Position numbers and translations under genes: made by a program | Source of the DNA: Nocardioides marmorisolisilvae | GTDB taxonomy: Bacteria; Actinomycetota; Actinomycetes; Propionibacteriales; Nocardioidaceae | NCBI RefSeq assembly: GCF_031656915.1 | Contig: NZ_CP134227.1 | Span: 2,728,001-2,792,000 of the forward strand | Reading direction: 5' to 3' | DNA: 64,000 bases | The notes under the pieces: generated by a model | The model's input: only the letters and a program-made list of their open reading frames with translations | Told to the model about the DNA's origin: nothing | Database searches by the model: none | Part shown: positions 32,156-42,173 of the stretch, in pieces | Layout: every line of letters begins with the position of its first letter | Position numbering within the stretch: the first letter of the stretch is position 1

Positions 32156-33318
32156 GCGCCGAGGCCGGCCCGGGCGAGCACGCTCCGGTCGGCCGCCGCG
32201 ACGAACCGCTCCTTGGCCCGGTAGAGCCGCGTCGAGTGCGCCTCGTCGAGTTGACGCATCAGGTCGGCGATGTCCGCGTGCAGGTGGACCTCGACGTCCC
32301 GCAGCCGAGCCGACTCCTGCACGCTCGCCGACAGCGCCCGGAGCGCGGCCTGGACGACCTGGCCGGGGTCGGCGGCGTCCGGATCGACGAAGTCGGGAGC
32401 GACCTCGTCCGGGAGCAGGTCCTCGAGCGCGCCGACGACGTCGTACCCCTTGCGGGCCAGCTCCTCGACCCATTCGCGGCTGCGCTCGGCCGCCCACGCG
32501 TGCATCGGGGGAGGCAGCGTGAGCCGGGCGGACTCCCGGTGGGTGCCGAGGTTCTGGTGGACCAGACCCTCCCGGACGAACTGCCGGTAGTGGTGGTTGG
32601 GGAGCACCAGCTCCAGCCGCTCGTTGAGCTGCCGGACCAGGGCGGACTCGGCGACACCCAGGGACGCGTTGGCGCGGTCGCGGGTGGCGAGCATCCCGAC
32701 GTCGATGCCGAAGGCCGCGGCGAACCGACGGCCGAGGACGTCGTGCGGCGCGCCGTACGGCGGCACCGTGATCACGTGGACCTGCTCGGGAGCCAGCGTG
32801 TCGCCCCACCGGGCGAGCACGTCGGGCAGCTCCTGCACGCTCCAGAACCACTGCACGATCTCCATCGAGCGGCTCTCGTCGCGGACCGCGGCGAGGAAGT
32901 CGGCGTAGTGGATGGTGCGCCGGTGCTTGATGTTCTCCTGCCACTCCGCGGGCAGCTGGCGGGCCAGGTCCCGCGCCGAGAGGATCACGTGCACCTCCGC
33001 GTCGCCGAGCGACTCCAGCGCGCGGGCCACCTGCTGCCGGGACGCCCGACCGAGGATCTCGTGGCTCACCATCGCGGTGCCGGGCCACTGCCGGACCTCG
33101 GCGGCCAGCCGCTCCCAGGCTCCGGCGGCCTCACGCTCGAGTCCGCCCCATGGCAGCTGCATCAGGTCCAGCGCGGCCAGGAAGTGGGCGTCGAAGCGCT
33201 CGGCCGGGTAGAGCACCCCCTGCTCGGCGAGATGATCGCGGTGCGTGAAGAGCGCGTGCTGGAAGGCCGAGGTGCCGGTCTTCGGCGTCCCCACGTGAAG
33301 GAAGACCCGCTCCGCCAT
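32116..33318 (-). CDS. Sulfotransferase-like protein, first paralogue
   Basis: 400 residues. It opens with ERVFLHVGTPKTGTSAFQHA, a P-loop-like PKTGTS that in sulfotransferases binds the 5'-phosphosulfate of PAPS, and contains VILSARDLARQLPAEWQENI, the 3'-phosphate-binding Arg/Ser region in this family. The last 60 residues (LADIADLMRQ-like helices) form a coiled region. About 40% of the sequence parallels the gene at 34556-35638, for example ARDLARQLPAEWQ, VHVITVPP and NASLG. The acceptor (sugar, lipid or protein) is unknown. Start ATG at 33318 shares a base with the stop of the upstream gene (TGATG). Confidence 0.75.
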   Translation of the reverse strand: MAERVFLHVGTPKTGTSAFQHALFTHRDHLAEQGVLYPAERFDAHFLAALDLMQLPWGGLEREAAGAWERLAAEVRQWPGTAMVSHEILGRASRQQVARALESLGDAEVHVILSARDLARQLPAEWQENIKHRRTIHYADFLAAVRDESRSMEIVQWFWSVQELPDVLARWGDTLAPEQVHVITVPPYGAPHDVLGRRFAAAFGIDVGMLATRDRANASLGVAESALVRQLNERLELVLPNHHYRQFVREGLVHQNLGTHRESARLTLPPPMHAWAAERSREWVEELARKGYDVVGALEDLLPDEVAPDFVDPDAADPGQVVQAALRALSASVQESARLRDVEVHLHADIADLMRQLDEAHSTRLYRAKERFVAAADRSVLARAGLGAYRRLRGRNSRST

Positions 33319-34547
33319 CAGACCCCCTTCGCCCGTCCCGTCGAACCCGTCCCGATCCCCCCGGCTGCCACCGCGGCCCACCCGGAGGCGATCGCGGCCA
33401 GGGCGACCGCCAGGGTGTCGGCCGGCGGCACGCCGTGCGATGTGCCGCTCGGCAGCAGGCTGGTCAGCGCGGCCACGTCGCCGTGCACAGGGTAGCCAGC
33501 GACCCGGACCTGCTCCGCGGTGCGCTCGGCGGCGGCTGCTGCCCAGCTCCGCAGCCCGGGCGGTACGGCGAGGCCGGTGCCCGACCCGGCCACGTCCCGG
33601 CCCGGCGTCCAGGACTCGAGCAGTCGGTGCAGGCCGGGCAGGTCGGCCGGCGCGAACTGCTGACCGAGCACCGGGTTGATCCGGCGGCGAAGGTCGACCA
33701 GCGCGGGCGGGTCGAGTGGCTCCGTCGTCCGTGGGAGGGCGGTCCCCAGCAGCGTCGCCGCCAGCCGGGCCGCGTCGGCGGGATCGGCGGCGGCGAGCAG
33801 GTGCACGCGGTCGGCGCCCGCGGCCACGGCAATCCGATCGGCCAGCGGCACCGGCTGCAGGCGCTGGGGCAGCCGATCGCGCGCCGCCATCGCACGCCAG
33901 GTGCGTCGCCACGGCCGGGTGCCGCCCCGACGGCTGCGGGCGGTCCAGTGCTGCTGGACGACCTGCTCGACCGGGCCGGTGAGCACGAGGTGGACAGCCC
34001 GGAAGTCCCCCTCCACGAGGCCGGCCGCGGTGAGGGCCCGGCGTACGGCGTCCGCGGACGCGGGCGCGCCGTGCACCCGGAACCGGCGCCGATGCCAGCC
34101 CGGGCGTCGATCCGATCGCCCTGCCGGCGACGGCGCATCGCTCGCGCGCCCTCCGGCGCCATCCAGCAGCCGGGCCAGCACCCCGAGCGCGACCCGGAGA
34201 AGCTCCGGCGCGGGCAGCGACTCCGGTGCCACGGCCGGAGTGCCGAGGCTGCGCCGTTCGCCCGGCCACGGCAGCGGGATGTCGACGGCGCCGCGGCCCA
34301 CCGGGGAGGTCGAGCAGACCAGGTCGGCAAGACCGGCAAGGTCCGGCGGTGCGGTCAGGGCGAGTCGGCGCAGCAGCTCCAGCTGGCCGGCGCCCGGGAG
34401 CACCGCACCCCGCGGCGCGAGGTCCCCCTCCGAGCCGGTTCGGTCACCCAGTCGGTCACCCAGCCACTCATCCCAGGTCCGGGTGTCGCCGTCCCGCAGG
34501 GCGGCCATCCAGCCGGTGACCGCATCGACGTACTGCGCCGGTCGCAC
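33318..34547 (-). CDS. Unknown protein encoded between two sulfotransferase-like genes
   Basis: 409 residues, Ala/Arg/Pro-rich, with no membrane helix or recognised motif. It has a short N-terminal block (AQYVDAVTGWMAALRDGDTR), a linker rich in Ser/Arg/Gly, and a second block beginning RFRVHGAPASADAVRRALTA that faintly resembles the P-loop start of its neighbours but lacks the PKxGTS residues. It is coupled to the first paralogue by an overlapping TGATG and starts (GTG 34547) 8 bp after the second paralogue ends, so the three genes form one transcription unit. Function is not known. Confidence 0.6.
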   Translation of the reverse strand: MRPAQYVDAVTGWMAALRDGDTRTWDEWLGDRLGDRTGSEGDLAPRGAVLPGAGQLELLRRLALTAPPDLAGLADLVCSTSPVGRGAVDIPLPWPGERRSLGTPAVAPESLPAPELLRVALGVLARLLDGAGGRASDAPSPAGRSDRRPGWHRRRFRVHGAPASADAVRRALTAAGLVEGDFRAVHLVLTGPVEQVVQQHWTARSRRGGTRPWRRTWRAMAARDRLPQRLQPVPLADRIAVAAGADRVHLLAAADPADAARLAATLLGTALPRTTEPLDPPALVDLRRRINPVLGQQFAPADLPGLHRLLESWTPGRDVAGSGTGLAVPPGLRSWAAAAAERTAEQVRVAGYPVHGDVAALTSLLPSGTSHGVPPADTLAVALAAIASGWAAVAAGGIGTGSTGRAKGV

Positions 34548-34555
34548 GACGGCCG

Positions 34556-35638
34556 CTACTCGTGGCCCAGCAGCCGCTGGGCGATCCGGCGGGCGCCGCG
34601 GCCCTCGCTGCGCGGGTTGTCGATCTCGATCAGCACCGCGGCGAGCGCGTCGAGCGCGGCCTGGGCGACCCGGGTGGGCTGCGGCTGGTCGGGATCGGCC
34701 AGGTCGACGTCGGAGTCGGGCCAGCGCGGCCGCAGGTCGTCGAGGTCGCCCACCACGTGCACCCCCGACCCGACGATCCACTCCAGCCACTCGTCGGTGA
34801 CCTCGTCGACGAACGGCCGATACCGCGCCGGCAGCACCGGGTTGTCGACGTCCTGGCTGGTGCCGTAGACCTCGCGGACCACCAGCTCACGGACGTAGTG
34901 CACGTAGGTCTCCCGGGACACCCCCGCCTGGCGCAGTCGCCGGTTGAGCCGGCGTAGGGCGGAGATCTCGGCGATGCCGAGCGAGGCGTTGGCCAGCTCG
35001 CTGGGGAGGTACGGCGACGCCGGGTCGAGCCCGAGCACCGAGCCGAACCGGTTCCAGAGCGTGTCGGCCGGCGCGCCCGCGGGGGGCACCGTGACCACGT
35101 GCACCTGGTCGGGGGTGAGGCCGGTCGCCCAGCGGGTGAGCACGTCCGGGATCGACTGGACCCGCCAGAACCACAGCTCCGAAGCGGTGCGCGGCGCCTC
35201 GACGACCTCACGGGCGAACCGCTCGAACCGCATCGACCGGCGGTGCTTGACCATCTCCTGCCACTCGGCCGGCAGCTGCCGGGCCAGGTCGCGCGCGGTG
35301 AGCACGACGTGCACCTCGGCCTCGCCGAGCGACCCCACCGCTCGCGCCACCTGGGCCGGCTCGGCTGCGGCGAGGATCTCGTGGGAGATGACGACGTCTT
35401 GATCGGACTTGCGCGCGACGTCGCTGAGGGCCTGCCACTGCCCGCGGGCGCGCTCGAGCTCGCCCGCCCAGGGCCGCTCGATCAGGTCCAGGGCGGCCTG
35501 GAAGTGATCCCCGGCGGGCAGCTCCGGGTAGCGGAGGCCCTGGGTCTCGAGGCTGTCCCGGTTGCGGGCCAACCGGTCCTGGAGGTAGCTGGTTCCACTC
35601 TTCGGGGCACCGATGTGCAAGAAGACGCGGCGGGCCAT
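34556..35638 (-). CDS. Sulfotransferase-like protein, second paralogue
   Basis: 360 residues. The N terminus RRVFLHIGAPKSGTSYLQDR carries the PKSGTS phosphosulfate-binding loop, followed by VVISHEILAAA and VVLTARDLARQLPAEWQEMV with the 3'-phosphate-binding Arg. It is clearly homologous to the gene at 32116-33318. No signal peptide or membrane helix is present. The first gene of the three-gene cassette, it starts with ATG 6 nt after a CACAAT hexamer. The usual PAPS-forming genes are not in the window. Confidence 0.75.
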   Translation of the reverse strand: MARRVFLHIGAPKSGTSYLQDRLARNRDSLETQGLRYPELPAGDHFQAALDLIERPWAGELERARGQWQALSDVARKSDQDVVISHEILAAAEPAQVARAVGSLGEAEVHVVLTARDLARQLPAEWQEMVKHRRSMRFERFAREVVEAPRTASELWFWRVQSIPDVLTRWATGLTPDQVHVVTVPPAGAPADTLWNRFGSVLGLDPASPYLPSELANASLGIAEISALRRLNRRLRQAGVSRETYVHYVRELVVREVYGTSQDVDNPVLPARYRPFVDEVTDEWLEWIVGSGVHVVGDLDDLRPRWPDSDVDLADPDQPQPTRVAQAALDALAAVLIEIDNPRSEGRGARRIAQRLLGHE

Positions 35639-35707
35639 GGCTGCATTGTGCCGGACACGGTGCCGGAGCCGTCGTACGGACAGGGACGGAGGCGGTCGCG
35701 CACCGTC

Positions 35708-36643
35708 TCAGCCAGCCAGCGCGGCCACCACCCGCGACGGGCTCGGTCGGCCCAGGACCCCCGCCATCCAGGTGCTGACCTCGACGAGGGCGGGCAGGTC
35801 TACTCCGGTCTCGATCCCGAGACCGTGCAGCATCCAGACCAGATCCTCGGTGGCCAGATTGCCGGTGGCGCTCTCGGCGTACGGGCAGCCGCCGAGCCCG
35901 CCGGCGCTGGCGTCGAAGGTGGTGATGCCATGCTCGAGTGCTGCGTGCGCGTTGGCCAGCGCCTGGCCGTAGGTGTCGTGGAAGTGGACCGCCAGGGCGT
36001 CGTTGTCCAGCCCCGCCTCGTTGAACGCGGTCAGCAGCGCGCGGACGTGGCCGGCGGTGCCGACGCCGATGGTGTCGCCGAGGCTGAGCTGGCTGGCGCC
36101 GAGGTCGAAGAGCCGCTTGCCCACGGTCACGACCTGCTCGACCGGGACGTCGCCCTCCCACGGGTCGCCGAAGCACATGCTCACGTAGGCGCGTACGTCG
36201 AGGCCCTCGGCCCGGGCTCGGGCCACGGTGGGCTCGAACATCGCGAACTGCTCGTCGAGCCCGGAGTTGAGGTTGCGTCGGGCGAACGTCTCGGTCGCGC
36301 TGCCGAAGATCGCGATATGACGACAGCCCAGGTCCAGCGCGCGGTTGAGGCCACGCTCGTTGGGGACCAGCACCGGCAGGTCGCGGCCCTTGTCCCCGAG
36401 CTCGGAGACCAACGTCGTCATCAGCTCGCCCGCGTCCGCGAGCTGAGGCACCCACTTGGGGTGGACGAAGCTGGTCGCCTCGACGATCGGCAGGCCGGCG
36501 TCGAGCAGTCGGCGGACGAACTCCGCCTTGGCCTCGGTCGGCACCGTCGCGGACTCGTTCTGCAGGCCGTCGCGGGCGCCCACCTCGTAGATGGTCACCG
36601 ACGTCGGCAACTGGGGGTCCAGGACCCGCTGTGGCTCACGCAT
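35708..36643 (-). CDS. Hydroxymethylglutaryl-CoA lyase
   Basis: 311 residues of the HMGL-like TIM-barrel family. Diagnostic segments are VTIYEVGARDGLQNES (metal-binding Asp and catalytic Arg), VEATSFVHPKWVPQLAD, the metal His pair in ALAVHFHDTYGQAL, and the flexible Cys loop AGGLGGCPYAESATGN. It splits HMG-CoA into acetyl-CoA and acetoacetate, the last step of leucine degradation. The ATG overlaps the end of the carboxylase alpha gene by 8 bp, which fits an operon for isovaleryl-CoA breakdown. Confidence 0.93.
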   Translation of the reverse strand: MREPQRVLDPQLPTSVTIYEVGARDGLQNESATVPTEAKAEFVRRLLDAGLPIVEATSFVHPKWVPQLADAGELMTTLVSELGDKGRDLPVLVPNERGLNRALDLGCRHIAIFGSATETFARRNLNSGLDEQFAMFEPTVARARAEGLDVRAYVSMCFGDPWEGDVPVEQVVTVGKRLFDLGASQLSLGDTIGVGTAGHVRALLTAFNEAGLDNDALAVHFHDTYGQALANAHAALEHGITTFDASAGGLGGCPYAESATGNLATEDLVWMLHGLGIETGVDLPALVEVSTWMAGVLGRPSPSRVVAALAG

Positions 36644-38678
36644 CGTCGACCTGCCTCTCCATCCCGGTCGCCGCCTCGGCCACGGGCGCTGGCTCTACCA
36701 CGAACAACACCGCGCCCAGGGCGACCTGTTCCCCGACCGTAGCCGCGACCCGAGTGACGACGCCGTCGTGCGGTGCGCGCAGGGACAGCTCCATCTTCAT
36801 CGCCTCGAGCACGCCGAGCACGTCGCCCTCACAGACCTGGTCGTCCTCGGCCACCGACACGTCCAGCACCGTGCCGGGCATCGGCGCTGCGACGTCGTCG
36901 CTGGAGGCCCCGGCCTGACCGGTCCCGAACACGTCGGGACGCTCGAAGGTGAAGGTCGCTCCACGGTGCACCACGTCGACGGACCGGGACCGGACGCGTA
37001 CGGCGGCCTCACGGATGACGCCGTCGATCTCGAGCCGCAGCAGGCCGTCCCCTCGGGAGACCAACCGCACCGAGACGTCCCGGTCCGGACCGCTGACCCG
37101 GCTCCACGACACCGTCCAGCGGGACACCTCGCGCTGTCCTGAGCCTGCGCCGTCGCCCTGAGCCTGTCGACCGGAAGGATCGACCAGCAGGGGGATCGAG
37201 GCCGGCGCCGAGGGTCCGGCGGAGCGCCATCCGTCCGCCGTACCGAACGGATCGCCGGGGCGCTGGCCGATCTCAGCGTCGGCGATGGCCCAGACCGCGA
37301 ACACGGCCGCGTCCCCGGGCGGCGGCGGAGCGAGCGCATCCGGGTTGCGGTCCAGCCACGCGGTGTCCACGGCCGCGTCGGCGAACTCCTGACTGGCGGC
37401 GAGCTCGCGCAGGAAGCCGGTGTTGGTGGTCAGGCCCAGCACCACGGTGTCATCGAGGGCGTCGACGAGCCGCTTGCGGGCGACCTCGCGGTCGGGTCCC
37501 CGGACGATGACCTTGCCGATCATCGGGTCGTAGGCCGAGGTGACGGCCTGTCCCGACTCCAGGGCGACGTCGTTGCGCGCCCGTGCGGACCAGCGCACGA
37601 TCTCGGCCACGCCGGCCTGGGGAAGGAAGCCGCCGAAGGCGTCCTCGGCGTAGATCCGGGCCTCCATCGCGTGTCCCTCGACGGCCACGTCGTCCTGCGC
37701 GAAGCCGAGCGGCTCACCGGCCGCGACCCGGAGCTGGAGCGCCACCAGGTCGAGCGGCTCGCCGCGGACCGTGACCACCGACTCGGTGACCGGGTGCTCG
37801 ACCTGGAGCCGGGTGTTCATCTCCAGGAAGTAGGCAGCATCCGAACCGGGCGCATCCTCGACGAGGAACTCCACGGTCCCGGCGTTGACGTAGCCGACCT
37901 GGCGGGCCAGGGCCACTGCGGACTCCGTCAACAGCGCGCGCTGGGCCGCGGTGATGGTCGGCGCCGGTGCCTCCTCGATCACCTTCTGGTGGCGGCGCTG
38001 GCTCGAGCAGTCCCGCTCGAAGAGGTGCACGACGGTGCCGTGGGCGTCGCCGAGGACCTGCACCTCGACGTGCCGGCCGCGCTCGACGTACCGCTCGAGC
38101 AGCAGGGTGTCGTCGCCGAACGCCGCGCCGGCCTCCCGGCGCGCGGTCTCCACCGAGGAGCGCAGCTCGGCCGGTGTCCGGGCGACGTGCATCCCCTTGC
38201 CGCCACCTCCGGCAGCGGCCTTCACCAGCACCGGGTAGTCGAGCCGCTCAGGGTCGGCCAACGCCTCGTCGAGTGACCACGACGGCACCACCGGTACGCC
38301 GGCGGCCATGGCGATCTCCCGAGCGTGGTCCTTGCGTCCCATCTGCTCCATCACGGCCGCCGAGGGGCCGACGAAGACCAAGCCCGCGTCCGTCACCGCC
38401 TGGGCGAAGGCGGCCCGCTCGGACAGGAAGCCGTAGCCGGGATGGATGGCGTCGGCACCGGTCTCGCGCGCGGCGGCCAGGATCGCCTCGATGCTGAGGT
38501 ACGACTCAGCCGCCGGCGTCGGCCCGATCCGCACCGCGGTGTCCGCCAGCCTGACGTGCGGCGCCTCGCGGTCGGCGTCTGAGTAGACGGCGACCGTCCG
38601 CAGCCCCAGCTCCCGAGCCGAGCGGATCACCCGGATCGCGATCTCGCCGCGGTTGGCGATCAGCAGAGTTCCGAACAC
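36636..38678 (-). CDS. Acyl-CoA carboxylase biotin-containing alpha subunit (methylcrotonyl-CoA type)
   Basis: 680 residues. The biotin carboxylase domain begins FGTLLIANRGEIAIRVIRSA and includes the ATP-grasp glycine loop KAAAGGGGKGMHVA and EMNTRLQVEHPVTE. The C-terminal biotinyl domain has VLEAMKMELS with the biotinylated K628. The central linker contains a short in-frame insertion, GRQAQGDGAGSGQRE, derived from a GAGCCTG-type DNA repeat (37135-37185). Start GTG at 38678 gives the family N terminus. It pairs with the beta subunit gene 10 bp upstream. The neighbours (HMG-CoA lyase, MCC-like beta) indicate methylcrotonyl-CoA as substrate. Confidence 0.9.
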   Translation of the reverse strand: MFGTLLIANRGEIAIRVIRSARELGLRTVAVYSDADREAPHVRLADTAVRIGPTPAAESYLSIEAILAAARETGADAIHPGYGFLSERAAFAQAVTDAGLVFVGPSAAVMEQMGRKDHAREIAMAAGVPVVPSWSLDEALADPERLDYPVLVKAAAGGGGKGMHVARTPAELRSSVETARREAGAAFGDDTLLLERYVERGRHVEVQVLGDAHGTVVHLFERDCSSQRRHQKVIEEAPAPTITAAQRALLTESAVALARQVGYVNAGTVEFLVEDAPGSDAAYFLEMNTRLQVEHPVTESVVTVRGEPLDLVALQLRVAAGEPLGFAQDDVAVEGHAMEARIYAEDAFGGFLPQAGVAEIVRWSARARNDVALESGQAVTSAYDPMIGKVIVRGPDREVARKRLVDALDDTVVLGLTTNTGFLRELAASQEFADAAVDTAWLDRNPDALAPPPPGDAAVFAVWAIADAEIGQRPGDPFGTADGWRSAGPSAPASIPLLVDPSGRQAQGDGAGSGQREVSRWTVSWSRVSGPDRDVSVRLVSRGDGLLRLEIDGVIREAAVRVRSRSVDVVHRGATFTFERPDVFGTGQAGASSDDVAAPMPGTVLDVSVAEDDQVCEGDVLGVLEAMKMELSLRAPHDGVVTRVAATVGEQVALGAVLFVVEPAPVAEAATGMERQVDDA
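37135..37185. repeat. CTGAGCCTG-type repeat pair inside the carboxylase alpha gene
   Basis: GTCCTGAGCCTGCGCC (about 37136-37151) and CCCTGAGCCTGTCGACC (about 37156-37172) are two degenerate units of the same short repeat that occurs in better form at 39463-39571. They are translated in frame as RQAQGDGAGSGQ in the linker before the biotinyl domain. Confidence 0.6.
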
Positions 38679-38688
38679 GTTCCCACCC

Positions 38689-40332
<1,644 letters not shown>

Positions 40333-40376
40333 TGCACTCCTCCTTGTTTCCGTTCGCCCCATGATGACGCACCGAT

Positions 40377-40403
40377 GGTTAACGATCGCTAACCTGAGGT
40401 TAG
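40377..40403. promoter_or_regulatory. TetR-type operator between the carboxylase operon and its regulator
   Basis: GGTTAACGATCGCTAACC (40377-40394) is an 18-bp near-perfect palindrome (one mismatch pair). CTAACC-TGA-GGTTAG (40389-40403) is a perfect one overlapping it. A further CTAACC half site lies at 40444-40449, next to the start of the regulator gene. These repeated TAACC/GGTTA half sites in a divergent promoter are what a TetR-family autorepressor would use. Confidence 0.7.
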
Positions 40404-40444
40404 CCGCTGTCGACTCCCCGCGCCACCCACCGGTGAGCGGCCGC

Positions 40445-40450
40445 TAACCT
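40445..40450 (+). promoter_or_regulatory. -10 hexamer TAACCT of the TetR regulator
   Basis: TAACCT lies exactly 6 nt before the GTG at 40457, the leaderless spacing. It also overlaps a TAACC operator half site, which would let the repressor block its own transcription. Confidence 0.5.
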
Positions 40451-40456
40451 GTGTGG

Positions 40457-41011
40457 GTGGAACGTCGCGACCAGATCCTGCAGACCGCGGCGGAGCTCTT
40501 CGCGGAGAACGGCTACCACGGCGTCTCGATCAACGAGCTCGGCGCCGCCTGCGGGATCTCGGGGCCGGCGCTCTACAAGCACTTCCGCGGCAAACAGGCG
40601 ATCCTCTCCGAGATGCTCGTGCAGATCAGCGACGAGCTGCTTAGTGAGGGACGGCGGCGGGTCCGCGAGGCCCCGGACCGCGATGCCGCGCTACTCGGGC
40701 TGATCGAGTGGCACGTCGACTTCGCCCTGCAGCACGAGCCGCTGATCGTCGTGCAGGACCGCGACTGGGCGGCACTTCCGGTGGAGTCGCGCGAGCGGGT
40801 GCGCGAGACCCAGCGCAAGTACGTCGAGGTCTGGGTCAAGGTGCTCCGGGAGTTGCACGAGGACCTGGCACCCAAACCGGCGCGCGCGATGGTGCACGCG
40901 GCGTTCGGGCTGATCAACTCCACCCCGCACAGCGCACTTCTCCCGGCTGAGCAGATGCGGGCTACCCTGCGCCGGATGGCGCACGCCGCGCTCACCGCCC
41001 CGGTCGGCTGA
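40457..41011 (+). CDS. TetR-family transcriptional regulator
   Basis: 184 residues. The N-terminal HTH is ILQTAAELFAENGYHGVSIN followed by GISGPALYKHFRGKQAILSE, the TetR signature. The C-terminal ligand domain contains FALQHEPLIVVQDRDWAALP and is of the fatty-acid/acyl-CoA sensing type (FadR/LiuR-like). It is divergent from the methylcrotonyl-CoA carboxylase operon and the shared intergenic region holds clear palindromes, so it most likely represses that operon until an acyl-CoA intermediate binds. GTG at 40457 is preferred to GTG 40451 because of the -10 spacing. Confidence 0.88.
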   Translation: MERRDQILQTAAELFAENGYHGVSINELGAACGISGPALYKHFRGKQAILSEMLVQISDELLSEGRRRVREAPDRDAALLGLIEWHVDFALQHEPLIVVQDRDWAALPVESRERVRETQRKYVEVWVKVLRELHEDLAPKPARAMVHAAFGLINSTPHSALLPAEQMRATLRRMAHAALTAPVG

Positions 41012-41065
41012 GACCTGGTGTCCACCGAGTCCTGACCACGGGTTCACGCAGCTGACCGCCGCGCT

Positions 41066-42160
41066 CTACCTGCGTCCGAGCGTCTCGCCCAGCGCGGCGA
41101 GCAGGAGAGCCACCGAGGACGGGTTGGCGTTGGGTCCCATCAGGCCGATCCGCCAGACGCTGGCGGCGTACGCGCCCGCACCGCCGCCGATCTCGATGTC
41201 GTAGTCCGCCAGCAGCCTCGCCCGTACCGTCGCGGAGTCGACGCCCTCGGGCACCTTCACCGTGGTCAGCTCGGGGAGCCGGGAGCCCTCCTGCGCGAAC
41301 AGCTCGAGACCGAGATCCTGCAGACCGTCCTGCAACGCGCGGCCGGCGGCCTCGTGGCGGGCCCAGACCGCCTCGAGGCCCTCCTCGAGGATCCGGTGCA
41401 GGCCGGCACGCAGGGAGGCGACCATGGCGACCGGCGCGGTGTGGTGGTAGGTCCGCTTTCCGCCGCGCTGCTCGGCCTCGCCCACGTAGCCGCCCAGCAG
41501 ACCGAGGTCGAGGTACCACGACTGCGGCCGCTCCACACGGCGGCCGAAGGCCCGGTCGTTGATGGTGAACGGCGCCAGGCCGGGTGCGACCCCGAGGCAC
41601 TTCTGGGTGCCGGCGTACCCGATGTCGATGCCCCACTCGTCGGCGGCGACCGGGATTCCGCCGAGCGACGTCACCGCGTCGACGAGCAGCAGCGCGTCCC
41701 CCTTCGCCGCGCCGAGGGCCGCGATGTCGGACCTCACACCGGTGGAGGTCTCGGCGTGCACCGCCGCGATGATCGACGGGCTCGGGTGGGCGGCGACCAC
41801 CCGGTCGACATCCACAGGGGCGCCCCACTCGTGCTCGACGGGGACCACCTCTGCTCCGCATCGGGCGGCGACGTCGCACATCCGCTGGCCGAAGAGCCCG
41901 TTCACGGCGACGACCACCACGTCACCGGGATGCACGGTGTTGACGAAGGCGGCCTCCATGCCCGCCGAGCCCGTCGCCGAGAGCGGCAGCGTGCGAGCGT
42001 TGTCGGTCCCCCACACCGTGCGGAGTCCGTCGCAGGCCTCGTCCATGATCTGCAGGAAGGCTGGGTCGAGGTGCCCGAGCAGCGGGCGCGCAAGCGCCTC
42101 CGTCGCCTCCGCGTAGGGGTTGCAGGGACCGGGACCGAAGAGGTGGCGCTCGGGGATCAC
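41066..42160 (-). CDS. PLP-dependent aminotransferase, alanine-glyoxylate type (class V)
   Basis: 364 residues. Features of the serine/alanine-glyoxylate aminotransferase family are HLFGPGPCNPYAEATEAL, TLPLSATGSAGMEAAFVN, HAETSTGVRSDIAALG, LLVDAVTSLGGIPVAADEWG and the PLP-binding Lys in IGYAGTQKCLGVAPGL. It uses alanine or serine to aminate glyoxylate or a related keto acid. GTG at 42160 is 7 nt after a TAGGGT hexamer that overlaps the end of the grpB-like gene. The GlcD-like oxidase gene nearby also points to glycolate/glyoxylate metabolism. Confidence 0.88.
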   Translation of the reverse strand: MIPERHLFGPGPCNPYAEATEALARPLLGHLDPAFLQIMDEACDGLRTVWGTDNARTLPLSATGSAGMEAAFVNTVHPGDVVVVAVNGLFGQRMCDVAARCGAEVVPVEHEWGAPVDVDRVVAAHPSPSIIAAVHAETSTGVRSDIAALGAAKGDALLLVDAVTSLGGIPVAADEWGIDIGYAGTQKCLGVAPGLAPFTINDRAFGRRVERPQSWYLDLGLLGGYVGEAEQRGGKRTYHHTAPVAMVASLRAGLHRILEEGLEAVWARHEAAGRALQDGLQDLGLELFAQEGSRLPELTTVKVPEGVDSATVRARLLADYDIEIGGGAGAYAASVWRIGLMGPNANPSSVALLLAALGETLGRR

Positions 42161-42167
42161 GTGTCTG

Positions 42168-42173
42168 ACCCTA
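42168..42173 (-). promoter_or_regulatory. -10 hexamer TAGGGT of the aminotransferase gene
   Basis: TAGGGT on the minus strand is 7 nt before the GTG at 42160 and overlaps the stop codon of the upstream gene. Confidence 0.5.

Noticed and set aside
40451-40456. GTG at 40451 as the start of the TetR gene
   Set aside because: It would place the start 1 nt after the -10 hexamer. GTG 40457 has the leaderless spacing and begins the normal N terminus.
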